Position numbers and translations under genes: made by a program. A DNA stretch of 64,000 nucleotides from Marisa cornuarietis (taxonomy: Eukaryota; Mollusca; Gastropoda; Architaenioglossa; Ampullariidae): assembly GCA_004794655.1 (NCBI GenBank), contig SMMW01000585.1:10043501-10107500 (forward strand), in the 5' to 3' direction. Each line of letters opens with the position of its first letter. The first letter of the stretch is position 1. This document shows positions 14,901-27,400 of the stretch, in pieces. Below the pieces are notes generated by a model. That model was not told where the DNA came from, did not search any database, and saw only the letters and a program-made list of their open reading frames with translations.

Positions 14901-17900
14901 ATGATCTGCTTCATACTGCATGCTATCAGAAAAAAATGGTATGGTTATAATGCACCTTTTATTAACTGCATGGTTATAAAGTTCGTTGTGTTTACTGCAT
15001 GGTTATAAAGCCCCTTTTGTTTACTGTAGCAAAAGTAGTCAATTATCTTGACATGGTACTGTGTTGACTAACTGGGGTTGAGAAATGCGGTGTTGAAAAT
15101 GAAACAAAACTCACATAATATAAATATTTTCTCACCAGCAGTTGTAAGAAAATCTCAAAATTTCACAAACAAAAACAAAGAAGAGAAATTTATCATACCA
15201 GTGGAGGTTTTGAATCCAGGTCATCTGCATACCTCCACGTCACTGGGTCTGTAGCATTTCTGTGGAGCCAGGAAATTCAGTGTAAGCCAAGCAAACATTA
15301 AGACAATCATATTGTTTCACCTCAGAATCCAAACTGTTGAAAAAATATAAACTGATTATAACTGAATAAATTATTTTTGAGTAGAATGACCTTGCCCTTC
15401 CATCACTGCCCAACATGCCACTGTTTCACTGCAGCATTCAATACCCTCATACAATGATGTATTCAATACACCATCATTCATTAGTATTAATTAATAACGT
15501 CTAAGCTGATCATGAAGCAATTCAAGCAAAATGACAGTAAATACTCACTCTTTGATTGGAATCATCCCAATATCTGCAAACAGAGAAACTTTCATAAGTA
15601 CATCAAACTGCCAAGGAGAAGGATCACGTTCTTACCCAATAACAGACCAAATTTTCTCATTAAACTATCATTCCATTTGTAGCCTACAGTTCAACTTTAA
15701 CTACCACTGATACATTTTTAACAAAAGGAACCAAATGCTTGTACACATTTCACAATACAAACAAATTCTCTTGAATGAAATAAAAAAAAGATGTTGCACA
15801 AAATAAGCATCTTAAGAAGACAGCAGACAGCTTTGCTGTTCAGAGGACCAATACTGAAATAACAACAGTGGAAACACTGAAATTGAAAAACAGATGGTGA
15901 AGCCATTCAGCTGGTACATAACACAATTAAAAGCAGACTAATTACTTACGTGTGACTCTGAGGACTATTTCTTCCCGTGACTTGATCAAGTTTAGGACAT
16001 CTTCATGAATCGCCTCAGCAATAACAAATCCATTGACACGCACTAACTCATCCCCTGCCTAAAGCCCAAAAACCTTTATATACAGTTTGCAAGTATAATC
16101 AGTGCTAAAAAGTTATTACCTATTAAAGGCGACTGAATGCTTATTACTAAATAAAAAACTTTAGGGACTACATACTTTGTTTACATGTTTAATACTTCAG
16201 TCTATCCATACATTTAAATAAAGTACATTCTCGCTATTATCAGCAGCCCCGAGAACTTTGCTTGTCCAACATTTTCTGTACAGGACTAACAAGTGCACTG
16301 ATGCTACAAAGAATGGACATGATAACAATAAAACTGGGCAAAAGACTACAAAATGTAAGAGCCTTTCAGCCCCCTTTAAGTATGCATATTCCACAACCTG
16401 ACAGAAAGAAATGTTAATTTCCAAACAGAAACCATGCAAAATTTCCTAAACGAACTAAGCTCTGTCTTGCTCTCTTCAATGTTGTTCAGTTGCGGCAAAC
16501 AGGTATGTCAGTTTCCACCAACAGTGAATCAACATTTCGGACTTTATACCAAACATACAATTAAAGGTCATCTTACAGCAAGGTGGATGACAATGAACAG
16601 GTGAGAACTCTTGACAAGAACCTCTGAGGATATTTTACCTGTGAAATCTCATCAGCATTATAATAACAAAATTTAAGGCTGAGAAAAAAAGTACTCACCC
16701 TTAGTCCTTTTAATTCTGCCTGTGATCCAGCATCTACCACTGACACAAACATCCCAACACCAAATTCAAACCCTGCACATAAAAGAACACGTAAATTTTC
16801 ACTATTGCTTCACAGTCAAAAAGTAACAGTATTCCGAGTGCAAAGATTTATAAAGAAGCAGCAGAGATTTACATCATGGCTGTCTCCAAGCTTTCTAGTA
16901 TAAAAGAATTCAGGGAAAGTGATATCTATGAACAGGTGGTTGGCTGGGGAGTAAGGTGAGTAAATCCTTGCAACTCTGTACTGATGATATAATATATCCC
17001 CATTCCAGAGAAACATTTCTACCACACACGCACACACACTTATATCAGTCCATTATTTAAGACACCTCTATTATCTTTTCATGTATCTAACCTCCCCTGA
17101 TGGCAAAGCCAATGCTCTGACCAGGCAAACGACGAAGTCGGATTGTGCGAAGTCTGACACCTGGTGCTGATGGGGCTCGGTAGCTGTATTCCATTTGATG
17201 TTGCAACAATACCAGTGGCCTTTAAAAAAAAAAAAATTCTTTTTTCCTCGGTCCAGCACAGTGATGAATATCCTAAAATGGCTAATGAAGAAAACATGGC
17301 ACCAAAGAGAGAAATAATGGCTTTAACTGAATCAACACAAAGAAAACCTTCTAAACCGATTCCCTTGTTTTGCAAAACACCATAATATTTTTTTTTTTAC
17401 TTACAATTATTATCAATTCCTGGTATCTTCACATATCTGTCTCTTCTGTAGAAACTTTTTTTGACTGTGCAAAATACAGTGCTCTCATTCCATGTGCTTA
17501 ATTCTATGCATACCACACTTGTCCAGTTTATTTAGCTGTTAGCTTAAACCCACCTCAGGTTGCAGCTAAATCAAGCAAACTAACCTAATGTACTCATACA
17601 GTTCCAGTTTTTCTGGGACATCCAACACTTGTCGCAAGTCAGACAGCAATCTATGCACATCCTGAGACCTGTTCAATACAGTGTAAACGTCAATAGAGAA
17701 AAAGAAAAAAGATAGAAAAATGGACTAAATGCCTTAAATATAGTGAACAAACACTGCATTATATGTACTTACATCTGAAGCAACAATTTAACATCACAGA
17801 ATTCCTTACATCTGTAAGTTTGCACGTGTCTCTTAGAAACCTCGGAAACCAGCCTGACACTTTACAAGCCCTTGCAATTTTTATGATTATTTTATGATTT

Positions 17901-20735
17901 TCTACTCTTTAATAATGTAAACAGACTCTCAAAGCCTAGTGGCTGGAAGAGTAGTAAGTGGTTCAACATATCTAGGGAACAGCATGTTAAAGGTGAAGCT
18001 CAACCCACTCTGCCATCTTTACCTCCCCTGATAAATCGGGTACCCATTTCTACTCTACACAACAGCTTATTGGGAAAATGGGAGAGCTGGAGGAAGTTCC
18101 AGCCTCAGGCTTGAGAAGGCCTTGAACCATTCACCTTTTGCTAAACAGTCAAGTGCACTAACCACTGAAGAGGCTATGAAGCGTTCCCAGTAATTTTTAT
18201 CATCTAATAATCATTAATAACTGTTAATGAAGTGAACATACGACTGGTAACTGCTCAAGGCACCAAAAAGTTGTGCTCTGTAGCCATCATCTGGAATCAG
18301 GTCTTGAGCCTTTAGCACAGAAAAAAAAGAATATTTTACTTACTGCTATCAAAAATTCAACCGAGAACTTATTAACTCCATTTTTCTCGCTCACAAGATG
18401 ATCTGAGCTACTATCCAGACTGTAGCACCACCACCCCTAAGGAGTGGTTGTTGGCTTAATATTGAAGTACTTAATAGATTTCAAGAGAATGAAAAGCTTT
18501 GTGAACATAATTAGTGTGTAAATATGTGTACATGTTTATGTGATATGTGTGTAAATGTATGTATGTGAATGTGTACTGCATATGGATGTGTGTGTTCTGA
18601 ATTGGATTACACAAACATTCGATCTGTTTCATGCACAAAGGAGCCTTTTCTGCTCATTCATTCTCTGAATCTTAAAGGTGTACACACATACACTCTCCCC
18701 ACCCAAACATGATAATATGAATAATAATCTGTGATTGCAACACAATGTTTTATAACAAGTTTAAGGCACTGTGGATTTCTTAGCGTACTCTCACAGCAAG
18801 TTCCTGTTGAATGGATTTATATTTTTTCTTTTTATCAGGGAACTAGGAAGTGTCAAGACTGACATTAAGTACTTCAATCCAAAATGCAGAATGTTATTTG
18901 CCTGTAAGGACACGTAAACCTTCCTGTCTTATAAGACATACATTCAATAGCATTATGTTAATGCAAAGAGACTGCTTTGATTGACCTGACTATAATTCTT
19001 GTATAATAATAATTGCTTGCTACTGCATCATGCACAGTATCTACACTTTGTCAGCTGTTAGATGGCAAAGACATCACACTAAAGTGTGTTCTAAATCAAC
19101 CACGAAGGAAGCCACACCAACAACCAGTAAATCAAACACTTGAGTAGTCTTTATCACATCTTAACCTACTTAGCCGTCAATGTACGTCCAAGACCTTTCT
19201 ATCAGATTATGTGCTTTTACAATTACTGCTTTTTTGTATCTGGATGGCATTCTGATGTCCACAGTTCATAGGCATTTTGATATCTATGGCTGATATCTGA
19301 GCCCCAGGTATAAGATCTGAGAAAAAAGTTATGATCATGATCTATAAATGAATAAATGAACAGATACAAGAATGAATAAATTAATTTACTTTTTTCCAAT
19401 GCCTGTAAAGCTGAGTATTTTATTTTAAAAGTCCCTACTGATTGGCATTAAAAATATTACACTGAAGTTACAGAGAGAACTGTATATTCTTAAATGACAG
19501 TTATAGGTAATATACAGCATCATAGGCTTACTTGAGTTTGCAGGTTTTCTCTTAGAATTAAAACTGAAATGTCCCATTAAGATCACAAAAAACACTAGAG
19601 TCATTTAATGTCACGTTTAGTGTTTAGCTAACAATGGAGGGGGGTGGGTGGAAGAAGATACAAAGTATGCCTACATTACACTATGCCCATCGAAGGTAAA
19701 ATGTTATCATAATCCATATAGTGTACATGTTACCCTCTCAACTTTTGAGTTTTGAGGTTTCAAGACCAGCCCAGTCTGTTACTTACTACACATACACCAG
19801 CAGAACAAGCAAATGGGTGGGCATTCATGGTCTGAATTACAGGAAGAATTAGAGATACTGGGCTTTGATGTGGTTAAAATGGGCAAGGGCTTCTCAGGGT
19901 CATTTACACAGTACTTCTCATGTAAATGTGCTTTATCTTTAGAAGACAGCTGTGCCTTACATGCACCATAAGATGTTGAAAAAGTGCCAGAGGACTGAGC
20001 TCAAGAAACAGATAAGCCATTTTTACAATGCTAGCTGCACACCCTGTATTCTTATTTAATAAAAAGCAAACTGCAGCTGATCTCCTCATCATCCAACCTT
20101 CAAACTACTTATTAAAACATTCCTCTTCTTCAATCAAAGCCTGATGCTGGGTACACAGGAATAAATCACAGGTAACATCATCTTGACGGACAATCAAGAT
20201 AACCACAGTCACGTTTCTCTAGATCAATCTATGTTTCATTATTCTCAGCTTGGAAATAACCCATTTCCTACAACTGACTCCCACATATATCTGCATAAAT
20301 TTAAAATCACTTTCTCACTCTCTCCATCTGGCACACACACATACACTTAAAAAAAAGAGCAAGATGGGGAGAGAATACAAACATATCCTGATGTCAAACC
20401 CTGATGTCTATTAGATGTATTAAGTTGACATTAAAACTATACTTTTTTCTCAAGATACGCTTAAGATACACAGGTTTCTTCAAGATGTTCTCATAGGTAA
20501 CAGTCACCCATTCGTCGCCACACCCACATAGACTGTTGTAATCACAGATATCAAAACACAACCCCACATTTTTACACACACCCATCGACAGCGATCCAGC
20601 AAATCGTCAACATCAAATTCAGCCACATACACGAACACATACGTTTTCTCTCGCTTTCTCTCTCTTACACACACACACACACATTCGAACACCTGGTGGT
20701 CCTACCTTAGCGAGGAACTGAGATCGCCGCGCCAT
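2911..20735 (-). CDS. USH1C: Harmonin, PDZ scaffold (Usher syndrome 1C orthologue)
   Basis: Nineteen coding exons in transcript order: 20735-20706, 18309-18242, 17668-17585, 17219-17092, 16772-16699, 16058-15950, 15573-15549, 15259-15199, 14711-14617, 14196-14052, 13277-13221, 12870-12779, 8985-8915, 8382-8240, 7146-6103, 5766-5713, 5499-5397, 5031-4925 and 2970-2911. All phases join, giving about 849 aa (human isoforms 552-899). Domains: harmonin N-domain about 10-75; PDZ1 about 83-170 (SIGFAIRGG, GDELVRVNG); PDZ2 about 210-292 (PGIFVEKVRPGSLAQEAGL, GDQIVEVN); a low-complexity linker with PPPPPFPPPP; PDZ3 about 752-845 (IAMEGG, VVSAVFDGGAAIENG, GDQLLMVNGKKL). Known role: scaffold linking cadherin-23 and other Usher proteins to actin in stereocilia and microvilli. 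The first exon codes only MARRSQFLAK. The C-terminus ends in ECV, not a classical class I PDZ ligand. The linker lacks an obvious long coiled coil. The last exon is the least certain. Confidence 0.93.
3825..4690 (-). mobile_element. Non-LTR retrotransposon 3' fragment, CR1/L2-like, in last harmonin intron
   Basis: On the minus strand, about 4690 to 4101 reads as the C-terminal part of a reverse transcriptase: CRSAYYEMRKISAIRHFLS, then DYCNSLLAGCPDYLIQRLQR, FLHWLPIRSRIQYKL, and ending KSALKTHLFLEHYS. These are standard for CR1/L2/Rex1-type LINEs. The frame changes near 4550, so the copy is dead. A 3' UTR with TATAGCGC-type sequence follows, ending in a short (ATT)n run at about 3832-3846. Related 3' ends occur near 36700, 38280, 40850 and 53570. 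Confidence 0.85.
13531..13733. mobile_element. hAT-type MITE with perfect 8-bp target-site duplication
   Basis: The element spans 13539-13725 and is flanked by GATTAAAG at 13531-13538 and 13726-13733. The left end is CAGTGTTTCTCAACC. The right end read inward is CTGCGGATCTCATCC, which matches at 10 of 15 positions. The interior is rich in C-runs and holds GTGACGCACCCCC. An 8-bp duplication and CAGNG-type ends are hAT hallmarks. It lies in a harmonin intron and has a relative in opposite orientation at 63017-63168. Confidence 0.85.
14937..15030. repeat. Short tandem repeat, about 30-bp unit, harmonin intron
   Basis: Three imperfect copies of a unit containing CTGCATGGTTATAAAG followed by a T-rich tail with TTTACTG. 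No function is apparent. Confidence 0.6.
17995..18185 (-). repeat. tRNA-derived SINE in a harmonin intron
   Basis: Read on the minus strand, it begins with a box A-like GTGGTTAGTGCACTTG and a box B-like GGTTCAAGGCC. It continues through GGAACTTCC and a GTAGAAATGGGTACCC segment shared with other copies in the window. The ends are approximate. Confidence 0.55.
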
Positions 20736-21760
20736 AATGTATACACCGTTTGCTGTTGTTGACAAAAAACAATTCGTCTGCACAGTATCTCACCACAGCG
20801 CCCGGCCCCACCCCTTTGTCCCCGACAACATCTGGAGAAACAGCAAAATGCGAGCCCAGTACCACCACCACCGCCGCCGATAACAAGAAGTCTCTCGGGC
20901 ACAGCACAGTACACGGCCCAACAAAGTGGCAGACGACCCAAGAAAAGACAAAACCCAAGTCCAGCGGCTGCTGGTGGATCAGGGAGGGATTAAGGGGTCA
21001 CCTGCCCTGGCTAACCGCCGGCGTATTGATGGCTTTGGCCGTGCACACGGCCGCAAGCTTGCACAGCGCGCTCGCGCACACGCACACACACCTTTGCAGG
21101 AAAAGGTAACTGCTGCGGCTTTATCTGATAACAAACCCCTTCTGGTCATAGCTGCACCCTGGTGTCCCCGCCTCCGGTTGTTAGCACGGCCTTCGGCGAG
21201 ATAAATCCTTTTATAGGCTGTTTCAAGTTATTCTCTGGTCACACCGCGTTAGGGTCATACAGTTTGTTGGTAGTAAATGTCGGAGGAGAGAAAGAGAGAA
21301 AATCACCGTGAGCTGAGTTCACGCGATTTGTTAGTACTGTATGGGGAGAGTCAAAATCTTATATTCACTCGATGTTTTAGCAAATTACTCTCCATGAAGA
21401 GTCACAATGACTTAGGCTCCCTGTGTTAATTACCGTACGGGAGGAGTTGCAGTGACAGGCTCTTGCGGTTTGTTGGTATTTCGTGTCCGGGAAGAGTCAC
21501 AGTTAGGATAATGCGGTTTGTTGGAGGGAAGAGTGCAAAGGGAAAGTCTCAGCGCACGACACTATACTGTCATCTTATAGCGCTTTGCGTGACATTTTCT
21601 CGCACAAATACTGACGTTGTACGTCACAGCTACCGCATATACCTATAGACTATAGTGACGCGCGTTTTGTACTTGCCTCGGAAGTTTAGCACTTCGGGAC
21701 GTTGTGCGTCACATCTCTTGAGCTAATAGAGACGCGGCGCGTCACCCGTTCTGGCGCAAC
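20736..21760. promoter_or_regulatory. Probable harmonin promoter region with degenerate repeats
   Basis: This block lies upstream of the harmonin start codon on the minus strand and is CpG-richer than its surroundings. No TATA box was recognised. Between 21255 and 21525 four copies of a TTTGTTNGTA-like core recur (about 21261, 21327, 21470, 21511), each followed by a GGGAGAGTC or GGGAAGAGT-like string. From about 21610 to 21770 several GACGTTGTACGTCAC or TGACGTC strings resemble CREB/ATF sites. Regulatory role is inferred from position only. Confidence 0.4.
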
Positions 21761-22818
21761 AGCTGACGTCGGTTACAATTTCTACTCCTCTTGTGATGTG
21801 TCGCCGTTCTGGTACACGGTAACAGTGTGCGACGCCATTTAAATTGTCGCCACTCCTCGTAATGTCAACCATGACCATTTTAATACTGTGGCTTCGTGGA
21901 CATCATGCATAGGACCTATTTCATAGGTACCTACCTTTCGTGTAACATTAACCAGTTAATATTGCGGACGTATAGGACACACACAAACACACACGCAAAG
22001 TGCGCGTAAGCCAGTGCAGCAATTATTAAGCAGCCACCAATTTCTGTTTTCTACGCCTTGTTCCCCTCAATATGTTTAGGCAACAAAAGTGTAGATTAGA
22101 AACAAGCAGTTTCTCAAACATGTAACATTACAGGGAAATCTAGCCCACATCCGACTCACTAACAACCATCGTTACTGCAAACTCCCACTGCCAAGAACCA
22201 ACATATCTTCACCTGTCACGGCTACCACCTACGGCTGATTGACAAAAGTCTAGGTATTCACATTCTCTAGCGATAAAATATCTGAATACCGGCTACAAAA
22301 ACAAGTAACTTGTTATCACACGAAGACGGTTCGGAAACTTAGAAGCCAAGCACGTGGTCGACGCTAATGTCGTCAGTTCTAGTCAGGTATAGCCGTATAG
22401 GTATAACCAAGGTCCGTGGGTATAACTATATCTTTCTTCCAAGCTGTAAAGCACGCTGCTCCTAATAAATAATCGACACAGGCTTTATCAGCAACGGGAC
22501 ATGGAGGGGTGGTGGTGAAGCATACCAAGGCATTGTGCGCCTTGGGGTGAGGTAGGGAGTTGAGAGCGGCGCACCAAATGTGCCATGGGAACACAACATT
22601 GATAGCGACATGAGAGGCCGACAGGCGACAATGGCACGTCTCTTTGTCTCACGAATGTGACTGCACTTGACAATGATGCAGAACTGTCTTGAGTATTTTT
22701 TAAAATGTAATCTGTATGTTTTAATTAAAATAACAGTAAAAGAAGTGTAGTTTATGTGTTGGCAATTTCGACTCGATGTTGTCAGGATTTCGTGTGCAAA
22801 AAAGAATCCCGACTGTGG

Positions 22819-22860
22819 AGTGCGTGTACGTGTGTGTGTGTGTGTGCGCGCGCGCGCGTA
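22819..22860. repeat. (TG)n(CG)n alternating tract
   Basis: About 42 bp of nearly uninterrupted alternating purine and pyrimidine, with a TG run passing into CGCGCGCGCG. Such tracts can adopt Z-DNA under torsion (known property). Role here is unknown. Confidence 0.6.
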
Positions 22861-23154
22861 CTCAGTGTGCTTGTGTGTGTCAGTGATCAAAAATAAAATT
22901 GACCATCCATGAACACACCTTGTCGGGGTATTTGGTTCCCTTGTCCGTTGCTCCGAGAAAGGGAGAAAGCATAATAAATTCTGCCTATAATTCCATTTCC
23001 CATGTACAATAAATTGCTATCTCTACAGCCACAGACAGGTTGCTTTGTGGCTCCTGGCTGACCTGACGCGGTGGCCATATTTACTTGCATTTCGAAGCTC
23101 CTGCAGCCACTGCGTACGTGTAACTGACAGAAACGACGAGGCGTTGAGGGGGGG

Positions 23155-23290
23155 GGGAATTGGTGTTTTACGCCGAGCCAGCAACTAAGGTTATATCACG
23201 GCAAGGCAGCCAGCCCTGCAAACAGACGCCACATGCAGAGGAAGAACAGCGTGCCTGAGACGAGTGCTGAACCCAGGACAGCCAGAGGCG
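23155..23290 (-). repeat. SINE copy sharing a conserved 3' tail with 59700
   Basis: On the minus strand a box B-like GGGTTCAGC precedes a tail ending TTGCCGTGATATAACC, TTAGTTGCTGG, CGGCGTAAAACACC. The same tail occurs at 59706-59790. Two near-identical tails with unrelated flanks support a dispersed SINE family. Confidence 0.65.
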
Positions 23291-24118
23291 TTGAGGACGG
23301 GGGAGGGGGGAAGGGTGCTGAGGGAGGGGAGGATGGTGGTTGACAGAGAAGAGTGCACCAAAGTCTCTTCCTATCTCATTATGATGACAACATAGTTATG
23401 ACGGTCCGCAAGCTAGTCTACGGCGACAGATCGAGACTGTCCACTCCACAGCTTCCTCATCTCTCTCGAGGGCTGCACAGAACAACGTCTCGGTGGTAAA
23501 ACGTGAACTACAGAAAACAAAGAATGCCGAGTCCAGCATACAATAGGCGGTATCTTGACCTCCAACATGAGGCGATACGACTTGGGACGACGTCTTCTGG
23601 TGGTTGCTCACCTCTGGGTGACGCCTAAAGGTCCGGTGCTGCTGTGACGTTACGCTCTTTTATTCGTCCTGACCAGTAAGTTTTGTGTTGTCTTCATTTC
23701 TATCAGACCCCACGTCCCCACGCTCTTGGCCGGATCGCTCTTAGGTACTCTACACATTCTTTTTTTTATTTTCAGTGAAGGGGGTTCCCAGGCGAATTAC
23801 TGGAATATTCTTCAGTGTTGGTTGGGTTGAAGACGCGGGAAAAAAGATGAAAGGAATGAAAAGCTTTTTTTAAACTTTAGAGGGACAAGAAACTCTTTCA
23901 TTTTGGCTCTGAATCTGATTCTTCTAAAGAACTGTTTTCTGTACATGCATGAAATCTGGTGTTATGTGATATATATGTGATAATAGTGCATGCATTCATA
24001 TATGTTTTGGGCTAGAAGATGGGTTCATGTGTGCATACTAAAGATACTGGAGATCTCAATTCTCTAAAGTCTAAAGTAACAAATTAAATACCTATCATGC
24101 TGTTGCTATCACATATAG

Positions 24119-24450
24119 CAGGGGTGGGGAATGTCCAGGCTGCAAAATTATTTGGTCTGACCCTGCCAAGGCAACCACAGTGCAAACTTGAAATTCAGTA
24201 AATCTAGATTTTTCCATAGAAACATAATCTATATTAAGTAAAATCATAATAATAACAATGTACATTTTGAAATAATGAAATAAGCCAAGATAGCGCTGGA
24301 GACACAGTTTCAGCCATCACTTTAGAGGTAAGTTATATAAATATTTTACTAAGCATAGGCTGAGTTTTAAGTTGATAATTTTATATGGTACACAAATGAT
24401 GTTATAAATATCCAAATGGCCCTTGGCAGAAAAAAGGATGCCCACCCCTG
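24119..24450. mobile_element. hAT-like MITE
   Basis: The ends are inverted: CAGGGGTGGGG at the left and CCCACCCCTG at the right (10 bp match, CAGGGGTGGG). The first and last 70 bases carry GCTGCAAAATTA and GGCCCTTGGCAG, typical of hAT elements of this type. The flanking 8-mers ACATATAG and ATGTATAA agree at five positions, so the duplication has decayed. No transposase remains. Confidence 0.65.
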
Positions 24451-27400
24451 ATGTATAATATGATTACATACTTCTGCTTTATCATGACAGTTGTAACCAT
24501 TGCCACCATCCTTTCCTCCAGGTCCAGTTGTCAATGAAGGCTGTTTCCACTATTTATCAGAAGGTATGCTTTACAGTTTAAAAAAATGTTAAAATGTAAC
24601 TGCTGCATATCTCACACATCTCTTTCTTACTCTCTCCTCCATTTCCTTCTGTGAATTGTGAAAATAATATTAAAAAACACTCAAACCTTTGTGACTTGAT
24701 CCCCATCTTTGTATCTGCCTTTCTTCCTAATCTAGTGCTCAGCCTCTGGCAGCTGTACTAACAACTGAAACTCCTCATATAAACACATCTTTTTAAGCAC
24801 AGACATCTCTACACAGAAGGCTCACATATGGCGGTCATCATGCTTTCAGTACCGACGGAGAAAGACTGAGTCTCCAGGAATGATGCCCTGAACACAAAGG
24901 TATTTTGAAAACAATTTTTCTTCTATTGCTGAAGAGATTTTCGTTTATATACACTCTAAAACTATTTCTGTATTCTATAATATTTAAACAGTCATTTTCC
25001 CTTTCACATATCGTATATAGCACACTTAAGTGCTTCTTAGCTATGGGTATAAAATCACAGGAAATTTTCTATTAAACAGCACTAAGTTTAGCCATATTTA
25101 CTTTCTAATGATGTAAGTAACAGTGCATTATTGAAACGCATGTGATCGTTAAACCTTTTCATAAATATTGTAACATAAAAAAAATAAATTGCTTTATGGT
25201 ATTTTTTAAGGATACTAAGGAAATACTCTACAAAGGGAGACAATTATGGTGAGTAATAAATTCTGATCACTGTACGTGTGCATTTTTGTGCGTCTGTGAG
25301 AGAGAGAGCATGCATGCAAAATCTGCATTACACAGAAAAAGATTAAACGAAGAACAGTTAGGGAGTAGAGTAATTGTTGGCTATGAGATAAAACAGAGAA
25401 ACAAGACACCATCTTACAATGGTTTGAAATGTGACAAAGACATCTACTGCAGTCTTAAAAAAACCGGTACATAACCCATGAATTACTGCAACGTGCATTA
25501 CTTAATTACCTCCCTTGTTCCTTTGCCGCTTATCGTGCATCTAAGAATATTGGGTAGATGGACATGAATGCAGTATATCCCTTTTACATGTGTGTGTGTG
25601 TCATATACTTTCTGTGAATGTAAAAATTCAGTCATAAATCAGAAACTGTAACCAGGATGATAAGTCATGCATTTCTAAAACTAAGTCCAGTTCATCATCA
25701 AGGTCTTCTTAGTAACACATTAGCAGCAGTTATAAACATTTTCAGAATGCACCTATAGATGTGCACTGCAATTTAAAAAGTTGCAGAATATATTTAGCAA
25801 CGGGAATAAGAAAAAAAGATCGCATGAATAAGAGTGTCAAGTCATTAATATAAAACCCCCCCAAGGCAGGGTCAGTTCCAGGCACTATTCTGCATTTCCT
25901 CCGTTATAAGACTTGAATCTTGATATAAAATCAATTACTCTCTCAATGCCTGCCATAAAAATATGTAATCATAAAGTGTTGAAAAATGTTGTGACTTAGT
26001 AAATGATAGCTATTGGAAGTGTTAAGAAATAACTGGAAGTGTTAGGTCTCAAGAAATACATGCAGACAGGAAATAAGCAATGTGTTACTACTAGTAACAT
26101 TCTGTCACCAATATACTGTTAGTGTGCACAAGAGAAACCTTTTGTCAGCTGTTATTCATTGACTAATAACCGGACTAAGAGACACCTATTTAGTAAGCTA
26201 TACATTCAAGTTAAATGGTGATGGCAGTAAATGGTTAGTAGTTTTACTGTTGCCTACAGAAGATATCTATATATATATATATAAAATGATATTTATTTTA
26301 AAAAAACAGCACGATTTCTGAACCGGACTTGTCTTAGCACCAGACTAGAAATCCATTAAACGCAAGAAAATACAGTTAACTAATAGGAATCTACATACAC
26401 AAAAACAACAGTTTTTAAAGACCTTCCACTAACCCTTTTCTGCATTACCTCAAAGGTGACAGGACCCAGTGACACCATATGCATCTAAAATATTAGACAA
26501 TCCAAAGCATGTGAGATGTTAAGTAGTTCCATGCCCTGTTAATGGGATTAAGAACTCTGCTGAAAGTAACAAACATTTTCAAAATGACCTCACAGTCTGT
26601 GTATAGCACTTCTCTCCATGGTTTTCTACCTCACACACATGAGTGTGAAGCTGCTAGAACATGGTTCAGATTTAACTGAAAAAACAGAAACTCCTAATGT
26701 CATACAAGAAATGAACTAAACATACATTTACCAAAATTGGCAAAGGAAAATCAGCATTAAAATACAACATTTTTCCAAATGCATGCACTCATATACCAAC
26801 ATGAGTGCATCAACTTATAAAGCTATATGATATACATTTCACCTCAAGAGCAGTGTATTTGTTCACCAGAGAGACCAGATAAGATTTACAAATACTCAAG
26901 ATTTTTATCTTTCTCATTTCCACATACACACACCCCATATCCACCCACCGAAGTCTGTACAAATATATAATAATAAAAAAATTATTTAATCCTCTGAACT
27001 AAAGTAAGGTTTACTCCCTTCTCCAACACATAAACCCATCTCTCTTACACACATGCTTGTGCCAACATCCCCCTTCCCAAAGAGGTACTAATTTTTGCAG
27101 AGTGAAACTTAAGGTAACCCCCCAACCTAGATAACTATAAGACCTCAAGTAAAAGGTTTTACTGCTTGTGTATAAGCTTGATGGCTGTTAAACAGTACAC
27201 ACCTTTAACTATTAGTTAGCTGACTTAGACTAACCCTAACTTAATGTTGTATGACGAAAAGCACTATCAAAAATTAGCAGTTTGGTTAAAAGTAACTTGT
27301 GAAAATTCATCAAGCAAAGTAGTCAAGATAGCAGCACTGAGAAATGTACACAATTTTTTTAAAAGCAGGTACACATTCATATAAATGTAGTCAACTAATT

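Noticed and set aside
24522..24562. Exon-like block on the + strand (CTCCAG ... GTATGC) reading MKAVSTIYQK
   Set aside because: No compatible exons on either side and no recognisable protein; chance splice signals are likely.
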